Below, piece by piece: positions 19,278-31,200 of a DNA stretch of 36,906 nucleotides. The DNA is from Apostichopus parvimensis (lineage: Eukaryota; Echinodermata; Holothuroidea; Aspidochirotida; Stichopodidae). A model generated the notes under the pieces. The model was not told the DNA's origin. It searched no databases and worked only from the letters and a program-made list of their open reading frames with translations. The translations under genes and the position numbers were made by a program. Every line of letters begins with the position of its first letter. The stretch's first letter is position 1. Location: NCBI GenBank assembly GCA_000934455.1, contig KN886999.1, positions 1 through 36,906 of the forward strand, written 5' to 3'.

Positions 19278-22200
19278 ATGGCGGACGCACTTGTAGACGA
19301 ACTCCAGCGACTGTTTAGACACAATGCTCTATTGTCTGGAGCCGCTGTCTTACTTTTCCTCTTCAGTTTATTTTTTTATAGGTAAAGTTAGGTACCGAAT
19401 ATATATATGCAGGGTTTATGATGGTTTTATCACCTAAACTTAGTAGCCATGATGTTTAGCCTAAACTGTTGCCAATACTACAGTTATACGTAACTTAAAG
19501 TAACCAAGGCCTAGCCTAAGTCAGAGTTTTATGGGTATTCTCTGTGGTTTAACACCAGCCAGTATTGTATTGGAACCGGCTTTAATGTTCACAGCCTACA
19601 TAAGTTAGTGTTTCAAACTGGTGGTGACTTTTTTTCAATCCACAGGCGTCAATTACGTTTGCTTGCTTTACTTTATTATTTTTTGTTAGGGACAAGGTAA
19701 GTGTCTTATTATTACTTATTACTATTAGCCTAACCAACGTTACAACAGCATAGCTGATTTTTTTACTTTTAGTTTGACTCAATTATTATTAGATTAGTCT
19801 CACTAGAGAGCACTATGGCCACCTCTATAACAATCAGTCCTGTTTAAGATGACAATCAGTTGTTCAATAATAACAAACATGGCAAGCTTACCAGTCAAAA
19901 CGTCCCCGTACCAAAACGTCCCCGTACCAAAACGTCCCCGTACCAAAACGTCCCCGTAAGTCAAAACGTTCCCGTAAGTCAAACGTCCCCGTCTATCACA
20001 TACATTCACAGTTGTGAATATATATTAATTTTAAGTTATCATTTGGCTAAGTTATCGGCATGCAAGTTGGATTACAGGCGCTAAATAAATCATGAAGGAC
20101 TATATTGTTTAATTATATTAGGTATGAAAAAGGTATATGCTATATATTTTTCAGTGAATTAAGGAAAACAAAAAATATTATACAAGAGGAATTAAAAAAG
20201 AATTTGGATGCGTAAACTATACAATATATATGTCTATATCATATTTTAAATTGAGTGAAATCACTTATCGTTTAATTTTTACGAAGTAAAATCTTTTTTA
20301 TTCCCTTCCCCCAATATCGTATATATTTATTCAGAAACCAACTCGTGTTTATAAAAATCCTATTACTCTACAGTCATCTTGCATTCCCTTTTCTATTTAT
20401 ATTATCTAACCTCAGAAAATTATACTCAAAAATGTTTCCGCCCTCATAACTGGCACTTCCCACTCCTAAAAACTGTGTTTTCAACCTAAACTATACTTAT
20501 CCTTACTCTTTGATTGAACTAAAAACATCCACACTTGCATTCCAACTGATTATAACTCACGGGGACGTTTTGACTGCGGGGAAGTTTTGGTAAAAAGCGG
20601 GGACGTTTTGGTTTTAAAAAAGCGGGGATGTTTTGGTAAAAGGGATGTTTTGGCTGGATACCCATGGCAAATTTAACTCCAAACTTGCAGCATCAACTGT
20701 TTCTTTGCCAGCTCCCATTACATTAAATTTTCGCTTACTATTACATCAAAATAAAACTGTTAGCAAACTGCTTATCCACTAGAAAGCCTGTGTAAGAGAA
20801 TGTGTAACAGTAAGTTGGCCTGACGTTTCAATCCTAGCAGGATCTTCTTCAAAGTCTAAATGACAAGTAACAGTAACAGAAGGGACAAAAACACGCACGG
20901 AATACAGACAGGTTAATGAGCATGGTGAACACAAAGAGATAGATGTAAGGGGATTAGTAGACAAGGGAGAGAAGAAAGAAAGAAACCAACAGGGGAAGAG
21001 GAGAGGTAGGAGATAAACAGTGGAGGGACAAAGAGAGGATTAATGGAAGGGGGTGGGGAATAAACCGGTGAAGGACAAAGACAGAAAGGTGTGGAGAAAG
21101 AAGGGTGGAAGAGAGCTATGAAAAGAGGAGTGATGGGGGGGGGGGGGAATTCCATCCCTTGGAACTCCATCAATGTCTGGAAATTCATTTGCAATGTAAA
21201 AATCTCCAAGAAAGAACTTTTGAAGGCAGATCGCAACTTATAAAAAAATATTTGACATTTGTATAAATATCTATTGTGATGTTAATTTGTTCATTAGAAA
21301 ATTCATGACCACAATTGGTCAAGTAAAAGCTGATACTTGAATATTCATGAATGGAAAATTTGTACTTTCTCTATATGTTGTTGTATACACTTAGTCAGTG
21401 CTACAAGGGTAGCACATGGCCTTTGAAGTAACTGTACACTCCATGGAATAGAGTCACATCTTTATCATTTCTCACCCTTGGTGCAAGTTTAATATTGCTT
21501 TCCTGCCAATATTTAGTGACTTTTCTGAAGTACAAAATAGTACTATTAGGTTTAGAACCTAGGTCTAGTCTGATACAGTTTATACTTGCTGGTCAACCTA
21601 TACTTGCAAGTTGCAGTAGCATTAACTAAACTTAGGCCTAAGCCCTATCAAACCTAACTGTAAGACAGCAGTTTTATTTTATTTTCTGGCAAGTAGCAGA
21701 AGTTATGTATGGCCTACATTTAGCAGAAGTGGCCTAGACAATTTCCTACCTTGTGGTAAAGTTTCTCTTGGTAGTGTTTGAGTACATATCATGAGCTTAA
21801 TCTAGAGGTTGCAAGGGTCAGCCAGGTCAAGGACCTAACATTAGAGTAAGTTTTCTTTGTCATTAAACTTACTCTAAAAACTTTGTCTGCAAAATTTGGA
21901 GGCAAATCTTGTGACCTTTTACCTTGGGAACCCTATTTGCAAGAGTACACAGCCAAATGTATTTACTTCAATTGTTTGTAAGTTTCCTTCGTAAAGTAAA
22001 ATTTGAGCAAAAATATTAATATTAGGGAAGAAGTCAAAGAGTATTGTTTTTCAATGATTCTTCTGTCATGTTTTCTTCTCAACAGCCATCTTCACATACT
22101 TCTTATACCATGGTCCGTCCTCTTGGGAATCGTCACTTGTTACATCGTTTTCGATCATACACCAGTCCTGCCAAACTTGCTTCCCATATTTGTGCGCAAA

Positions 22201-22286
22201 CGGAAACAAGGTGTGAAGAAAGCATTGGAAGCAGAAGTTTCTGATAGCTGTCCAGTCTGCGGAGACAAACACTGTTTCAGGCACAG
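19278..22286 (+). CDS. SNX14: SNX14 exons 1-2: membrane hairpin and Cys/His motif
   Basis: Exon 1 (19278-19381) encodes a 16-residue lead and a hydrophobic segment LLSGAAVLLFLFSLFFY. Exon 2 (22086-22286) encodes HILLIPWSVLLGIVTCYIVF, a basic stretch RKRKQGVKK and CPVCGDKHCFRHR. The two hydrophobic runs, separated by only a couple of residues, would place the following PXA domain at the ER membrane, as known for the family. The 2.7-kb intron between them contains the MITE and the hammerhead-like motif. Confidence 0.92.
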
Positions 22287-25200
22287 GTAGGAAAGATTTA
22301 GGTGCATCATATTTTGGCAAAAATTTGATTGAGAGGAATTTGGGACAGTTCCATTTCTAATTCTTTCTATCAATTTTTTTCAGGTGTAGTAATTCAAGTC
22401 ATTGACACACTCTGATTGTAAATTTTTTGTAGTAGTCTCCTTGTGTATCCTGCTATTGGCTCACCTCTTCTCCACACTCTTTATATTTCTTTAATATTAC
22501 TGAAAGAAAACTATTGAACACTAGGCCTACTTAAATTAATAGCTATGTATAATTTGCAGGCGGCACACTTAGTTGTCTCTTCTTCTTATTCTCATATTCT
22601 TGTTGTAAATTGTTTTATATGTGTAATTCTAAAGTCTAGATATAATTGAGCACTGATGCTTCCTCACCTGAGCTTCTTTTGAGTTCCGCCCATATTCTAC
22701 TTATCCATTGTTGTTTTTCGTTTGGTTGTGACTTTTTAATGCATTTAAAAACGAAAACCCGAACACCTTTTTGTTCTTGCTGCCTCTTTGGAGAACTTTG
22801 AATATCTTCTTCATAAATCAAAACTACCCTCTGGAGGTTGCCCAATGAAAAAAATTCAAGAAGAGAATAAAGTTTAATCATCACCATTGTCAGATTAATA
22901 ATTACAATGTTTCTTTTCATTTTGTATTCTGTATGATTTATGAGTATGTGGCCTCTCTCTTTAGGTATCGCGAGAGCCAAGTTGTGGTATCTGCTGATGG
23001 GATGTGCAGTACAGGATGTCTTGTGTATTGCCAGTATTGCGGGGGTTTAAATTTTTGTAGATTCATGGTAGAATGGTACATGTCTTTGATACAAGCTCAA
23101 TCTTCAACTTGTTTGTACTGTTTTTGTCTTTTTTCAGGCAGTTGAATCCCAAAAATAACCAACCATGGATGGATATCATTATTCCTGAGAGAGTTGATAA
23201 AGCTTTATCCAAGGTAAGTTTGAAACAAAAAGAAAACCAATCTGTTGCACTCGATCAATAGAACAATTTTGGCCAGGTTAAATTTGAAAAAAAAATATTG
23301 TTACATTCGGGAACTAAAACTGTACTTCATAGTCACACCCCATCACTGTATTGGTTTTGCCTCAGGAGTAATATGTGGTCAAAATTTTATACATTTTGAA
23401 ATCATATGATATAAATGTACTTGCTGAAATTTAGAAGGTGCATACCTGATTACAAATTTCTTTTGTTGCTATGGAAATAGAAATCTTATATTCTGCACAA
23501 GTTGATAGCACACAACCAAATTCATTAACTTGAACATAATCGGGCTGTTTCATGGTAATCCTTCTTCCGAATTTCCAAGACTGTATTTCATGAAACAACT
23601 GAAGCTAATTTGCAGTTTTTATAAACACTAATATATGATTTGACCTGTACCGATTGCTACAAGTTTCCATGGTAACACAGGGTGGGTTTGCTCTGCACAT
23701 GCTATTTCCAATTGAGGGGTAGGCAGATGTTCCATAGTTTTTGGGTGGTGGCCTCTCCAAGTTTGCCGTTTAATGATTTCAAAGATTAGACTTGGAAACC
23801 AGTGAAGAGTAACAAAATTATGAAGAATGGAAGAGAACAATATTTGCTTTGCATTTTCCCATCCATACTGTTAATAGTCGAAATTGAGATTTATCAAGTG
23901 AAATACTTTTGTTCATTAGGGTCAGTCAGTGCCATATCACAGTGACAAATGTTGCTTTGAAGATATCAAGGTCAAAAGAAAATCATCAAAAGTAGAGGTG
24001 TGGCCAAAAATTAAACGTTTGATTGTTTTAGAATGTGGGTGGATGGGCTGGGTGTGCTAGAGAGTGGGAGGGGATATTAAAACTGTATCAAAACATGAGC
24101 AGTTTATATGTTGGCACTGTATTTATTTTCTCTTTTCTCTTGTTTTTCACAGCTATTTGAATACGTTCTGAAAGATTTTGTTTATGAACTCTGGTACAAG
24201 TAAGTACATTACACATGGTTATTTGAAAGTTGCAGCACCCATAGATAGATAGATAGATAACCTCAGGAGCATCTTCATAATTTGAATGTACAGTATGCTT
24301 GGTAACTTGTGGCTGTCACAGCTTGCATTATTTCAGTTCAATTCAGATTAATTTATCATATTATCATACAGAAAAACTTAACAATTAGTTCAGGAGTCAA
24401 ATAGCATAACATGAAAGGCACTTAAAACAAAGATACTGTTAACTAGATTAGTGGCTATAAAGAAAAACAAAACAAAACTCAACAGCTTCAAGTCAATGAA
24501 AGGTATTTATAAAATAAGAAATACAAGAATAGTGAGATGAGAAGAAAAGAGATGGAAAGGAGATATAAGAAAGGGATGGGTAGATGAGCAAAGGAAGCAG
24601 TGAAGAAAATGAAAGAACAAGAGATAGTTAGGAAGGAGAGAAGCTGACAAAGGTGAAAGGCATAGTGGTTTACTTACACCAATCACTTATTTTGGAAAGA
24701 GCTAGAATATTCTAAACCAGAGCTGTATAAAGTATTTGTTTTTTCAAGCTTAGCAATAGAGTACATGTGCCTATGTGTAAAAAAACTCTCATTGTAGTTA
24801 TTTGTCCTCCTTTTCTCCTCACAGGGAGTTAAGCAGTAATGAAGAGTTTGTTACCCAGCTACGGATGACCATCAGACACGTCATGGCAGTGTTCTTCAAG
24901 AGGGTTCGCCAGGTAAGGACTTCCATCTCACCTTTTCATGTTTCCTTACTTTGAGAATAAACAAAAGTCAATGCAGTTTTTGTTTGGATGTAATTTGGAT
25001 GTAATGGAAATTAATATTGCACTAATTACAAAAATGAATACAATAAAAATGTTCAGTTCAATGTAACTACTAGAGAGAAGCATATCTCTGTTTTTGCTGT
25101 ATGAGACTGTTCTTGAAAAACACTGAAACATTTTCTTTATCTAAGCTCCCCCTCCCCCTTCCCTTCCCCCCAAAAAAGGCCAAAAGGGAGAGAAAAATCA

Positions 25201-28200
25201 GACAAGGCATATTTCATCTATCACTAGTATATGCTGGCTTTCCAAAATACCCCAGATATGAGTACAAATCCTGTAAGGGTTAGCATGAGAATAAGTTGCT
25301 CTCTTAGAATACAAGATTAACTGCAAGTCTGCCCAAGTGTGGTAACTCTGGCATTGCTGGACCATTTCTCAATTATTTCTGGATATCATTCCAGTGTAAT
25401 TTATATATAACACATTGAGGTTATTCATCAATCATAGGCTGAGCTATACAAAGGTCTTTGGAATCTATTAAAGAAACACAAAATGTATATGCTGTCTTTG
25501 ATGATGATAGTTGCATTATGTTTTAAAAGTTTAGTTCCTTAACGTTGTTTGTACTGCAATTCCACATTCTTAAGGTTAAGGGGAGTGGGGGGGGGGATAG
25601 GGGATAGAGGGGGTGTTATCACCCTCTAAATTTTTCCCCAGACATATTGGAGGCTTTGATTTCATTCTTTATTTGGTTTTTCCTTCATAGGTGGATATTC
25701 CGTCATTAATTATCGATAAGTTGGTCAAGGCTGGAATGTCTCACTTGGACGTCTATTTGAGAGCAAAGAGGAAATGTAAGTCACCGACCAGTAGGAAAAT
25801 ACCAGATGTGAATTAAGAATGGACAGACAATGGAATATTCCAAATACGAAACCTAGTTTTTGATAGTGATGAAGACCCACAGTCTTGTATCTGACTCCTT
25901 CTTAATGAAGGACTGATAAGTGCACACATTGACTGTTCTCTGTTAATGTTCTTTTTGGTCACATGCAAATTTATCTGCCTGTGATTGGTTACATTTACTG
26001 AAATGGGGGCAATTTTACTCCTAAACTACAGCACACTATCGACTACCATTATGTAAAATGCTGCATATCGATTTTCCCAGACTGAAGTCAGCACAGCTAA
26101 AAAACTGACAAACTCTTGATTATTTCATCGCCTTAGGCACGCACACTCTGTCCGACTGGCCACAATTTTCCCATGGTCAGACAGTAGATTTGAATTGGGT
26201 TGCATTCGGTCTGGGAGTGTTTGGCTAGCTTCAGATTACTGTTTGTGCAGTGTTGTAGAGTAAACAGCAATTTTAAGAGAAATATCTGTTACATTCACAG
26301 ACATTACCATATTTCCTTTTTTTGTATTTGAGATTTAATAAGCAGAGATGCAGTTTAAATGAACCTCTACAGATTCGAGCAAGTGAAAGATCTTTGAAAT
26401 TCAGAGTACCGGATGTCATGTGTGCCTCCATATTACCACAATCTTGTACTGTAATATTTTTAACCACTTCAATGAATATTCATGAAGCTGTTACAGTATG
26501 TGTGTCCACACAGATACTTTGTTCTGCAACAAAGTAACCAATGATAAACAACCGTCTTAAAATTTAACCAGTGATCAGCTACCGTCGTTAATAAAGTACT
26601 TTACTGCATCTGTCAAAACTACATTACATTTCATTTTCAGTGACACATGGTCAAGACATCCAGACTGCTACCATCCGTGAACTTGGACCTCATTTGCATA
26701 TCGCCGCTAGGAACAGGCTTACAGAATTGGAATATCTTCAACATCTCTGCAAGTTGCTTCTACCAATTGTACTCCCTCAAAAAACATTTAACAGCCAGTA
26801 AGTAACAGACATAATGCATTATAACTTTCAAGTCCCCATCTAGACATCACAAATTTCCTTCCAGCAATTATCTGTAATTATGCTGCAATGTCAATGTTTG
26901 ATAGTTTCCTTTCCTGTGTTGAATAGACAATATAGAATATTTTGCATTAAAATATAAATAACAATAAATAAATGTTCGCATTCACAAATTTTGCTATATT
27001 TTTATTGTCTTGTATACCTTTATGAACAGCCATTCACTTTTTTTGTTCCTCGTAGAAATTTAATGTCCAACAGGATAATAAATATTACCTAACACCAAAT
27101 TTCCCACTATTATACTCATGCATATGTTTTGATATATGTAAAGCTTGGACAGTTATGTAATAATTTCATTTAATATCGTTTTGCAGGGGTTCCAAAGTTT
27201 TTCTAAGGGAGATAATTGCCTGTAAAGTGTTCCTTCCGGCTATGGATGTCGTTTCTGATCCTGTAAGTGTTAAATGTTTCAATGTAAAAGTGTTACTGTA
27301 CTTGTGTGGAAGTAGCCTATCAACAGGACTTCCTTAAATTGCAATATTTTCATTGAATAATCCAAAAGTCCAGGAATATTCTAACAAAACCAGCTGCAAA
27401 AAATGTTACAAGAGAAAAACAAAAAAAGTTAATGTAATGTTATATCAAGCGGAGGTGCAGGTTCCAATCCCATCCTTGTCGCCACCCTAATATTCATCAA
27501 TATATGTAAATATACGCATGGCTGCAATAGATGTTCCCTGATCTATTTCAAAAACAGTTTCAAAATTCTAAAACAAAATAATTATACCATATATCATATT
27601 GTTGTAAGAAAAAGGGGAAAGAAACAGAATGAAAAAAGGAGGTATGTCCAGTCAAACCTGTCAGGTCAGAATCCTGTGGTCAGAAGATTAGAGATGATAA
27701 CAATTTGGGAGAACTAGGACCTACATTTATAAAGGGATAGTGCATATACGTGCTCAAATACTTTTACATGCTTTCCTCACTTCAAAAGTTACATCACTTA
27801 TTAAGTGTCAAAAGTTATTATTAAGAGTCAAAAGTTACATCACTTATTAATAATCAAAATGATGACAGAGCTTGCAGCCCCCCAAAAAAAATCAAAGCTG
27901 CATTTAAATTTACAATTAAAAGTATGACAAATCAATGACAGTAGAGAAATCATTAAAGTTTTCTATTCTCTATGTTTGTGGACTGAAGAATACTCCAGAA
28001 CATTTATGCCACAGCTTCCTGGTTTGCAAGGGTGTTATACTAAACCGTGATCATGTTTAACCGAGCAACTGTTTTCCACAGACGATGATGCTTGTTTCCA
28101 GGTCTGAAATGTTGCACAAAAAAAAAGACATCTTCAGGTGCTCCATGTTGAAATTAATAGTTTACAAGTACTGTAAGATGAAAAGCAAGGAATTATGGTT

Positions 28201-31200
28201 GCATTGAAATATTAACATGTAACTCGAAAGCAGTTAGCAAGAGCAAGCCGCATTTATGTTTAAAAAAATAAATCACTTGTAACATTTATTCTTCTATGCT
28301 TCCACAGGATAAGTTAATAAACATTAAAATTTATCTTTATTATTCCCTTTTTTCTTCAGGATGTTGTGAACTTGTTGCTGTATCTTTTCTTCGACCCGGA
28401 AGCGGTGAGTTCTATTGATTATCTATCTCTCATAGCAGCTGTGATTTAGCTAAACATTCTGTACTGGTCGCTATTTCACTGTTTTATTATGATTTTTTTT
28501 TTAATAAAACTCAAAGAATCAAGCTGGGAGCTATTATGATCTTCTTGGCTGAAAATTGCTGATATTAAAACTGTTGTGAAAGTGTAATTTATCTTACAAT
28601 ATTCAAAACAAGAAAAAAATCCAGTAAATAATAATTTTAAATTTAATGAATTTATCTCCTTTGGAATAAAACTATATTTGATGTATTATTAATTGATCAA
28701 ATTATAGATGCAAAACTTCTCTGTTGGTTGAATCTTTCATTACTGATGTACTAGTTCATTGTCTTTTATTATCTTCACCCACAGATGGTCCCTTCTACCG
28801 AACCACCCACAAAACAAGTCTCTATGCTTCAGAGTTTCTGTGATGCAAATGTTTCCACCAGAGAAAGTGTGAGCTTAACATAATTAGAATCTTCAAAGGA
28901 AATCTTTCAAAAATGGTTTCCACCAGAGAGGTTGAGCTCAATATTATTAGATTCTTCAAAGGAAATCTTCTTCCAAGATGTTAAGGAAATATGATATAAA
29001 ATTACCTTTGTTCTTCCCTCAACATTTTATACAATTATGTACAGGTAGTAAAACATTCTTTCTTTATTTAATGCTTTATTTTATGCTTTTTTCCCGGTTT
29101 TGACAGAGAAAGGGTGAGCATTTAATACCAATGTGATGGGACTATCAAGAAAGTTTTATTGTTATCATAAAATACTTAATTGTTTATTTCAAATTTTGGA
29201 AGTTATCTTTAAGATCATAAAACTGTCTTTCCCTTTACAATAAAAATGACAATATTTGGAGATTATTAACGTTAAACGTTGCCATTTAACATATTGCTCC
29301 TCAGATGTTTGACATAATTAAATGTGGAGAAAAGTGTTTTTGAATATTTCTTGTGGAAGCTAAACAGTGTAATCTATAAATACATATTAATTTTGTCAAA
29401 ATGCGAGACGGGTCTTGAACTAATTAATAATTAATTGTCATGAATTGTGATTGTTCTCTGTAATTTCTTGCTCTCAGGCCCTGCACTTTAAAGCAGAGGA
29501 AATCATGAACAACAGAGATTTACTGTTCCCCTTCATTCAGTTTATGAGAAAGGAGGGCTCGCTTAATATTCTTCAGTTCTGTCTTACTGTTGGTGAGTGA
29601 AGTAGGATGGTGTACGGTAACTTTGCGATACTAATGTTCTCTTAAAGGACAACAGTAATGACTTCCTCACTGATTTTGCTCTGTGGTTTAGTTCTATTCT
29701 CTTACCACAAGGGTTTCAGTTATGGTTCGATCAGTTTTCGCCACTGATAGAAAGAATTATATTTGTGGTCGGGAGCTAAACTGCTCGAAGCAAGGACAAA
29801 TGTCCCTAACTTTGTGCATGTGTTGAACTTCAGTGGATAATATCTGTAAATGGGTAAAATAATTCACGAAAGTGGTTAAAATGACAAAATCGATGTTGCC
29901 TTGACTTTGGCAATTTTGTCTGTGTTCGTTAAGGCTTTATAGATTTAAAGTTGCGATAGATTAAATGGGTTACACTTTGACTTACAAACACAGCAACTGC
30001 AGTGTCTACCTCCGTGCAGCTACATATGTATTTAACACTGTACACAAAGTTGGAAGACGAGCAAAGCCACCCTACCATCATCATATATATTTTCTTCTAA
30101 CTACTATTATGATAAACATTAATATCAATCAAAATTAACATCATATTAATATGATAAATATCATATTAATAATCAGTATTGTTATCATTCAAAATATTAT
30201 AACCTAATCTCTAATATTATAACTAGTCTATTCCTATGTCCAAGTGGTGAAGTCTTTAAGTATGTAAATATGTAAAATGGCACAGCTTAATAGGGTAAAC
30301 TAACTAGGCCTTGCGAAAAGCATATTTCTACGACACAATGAAATGATTTACTTTGAAATTGATCAACAGAGGATTTCAACAAGAGAAGTTTGATACCCGA
30401 ACTGACGGACGCCTCCAAGATGAAGCTCCACAGCGAGGCCAAGGAATTATACCGACTATACTTTGCAGCTAACGCTGTTGACAGGATCCAGTTTGACGAC
30501 GATATCATCGCAGAGGTTAAAGACAGTAAGTCAGAAATTTATTGAAATTGAAACATTATTCTAAATTACAGTAAAACCTGGGTTATCTAGACATTTTGTT
30601 ATCTGTCTGTGTACTGGATTATCTGGAACTGAAATCCAATCTTTCATAATTGTCTCGGTCATCACTACAGCCCAGTACATAAAATTCTTTAAACGTTTCT
30701 TGGGTTTAAAATTTTGTTCATTGCAACTTAGCCTGGGGTTCTTGCCCCCCCCCCACCCCACTCCGGGTGCCAGGCATCTCTCTAGAGGTTGCATCGCTAT
30801 AGGCATTAACAAAAAAGTTACATAATGGGTGATTTTTGGCCTTGGAAATTTGTGGGTCTCATCTAACCAAGGGAAATCACAACCGGGGTGACCGGAAGGC
30901 AAAATTTGGGAAGCTGGTTCTTAACACGTGATATGAATTACCTCAAGGGGAGATAACGACTTGGTCAGTGAAGCTGTTTTTGGAGTTGAACTAAACTGAC
31001 CTAAGCAATGATGGATTGTCCTAACAGCTGACCAGCCAATTGCCATGAGCAAACAATGGGATAATTATCCAAATGTAAAATTTTGTTAGCAACTTACATC
31101 AAATGTTTTTATTAATTTTTAGTTATTACAAAGTTCTGCAAAGCACCCTTGGAGCTTTTGGAATACCCATGAGTGACTGTAGACATGTTTCTGTATTGCA

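Noticed and set aside
20913..21236. 107-residue Pro/Ser-rich minus-strand frame
   Set aside because: A consequence of the purine-rich plus strand next to the hammerhead-like motif; no conserved features.
22933..23145. Cys-rich 70-residue frame in SNX14 intron 2, after a TTTAG
   Set aside because: The phase does not fit exon 2, and exon 2 joins exon 3 directly to give the conserved order CFRHR-QLNPKNNQPW.
26322..26537. 71-residue frame in SNX14 intron 6
   Set aside because: Exons 6 and 7 join in phase without it and the conserved protein has no insertion here.
27455..27485. GGTTCCAATCC box resembling a tRNA/SINE B box
   Set aside because: No matching A box or cloverleaf could be placed upstream at the required distance.
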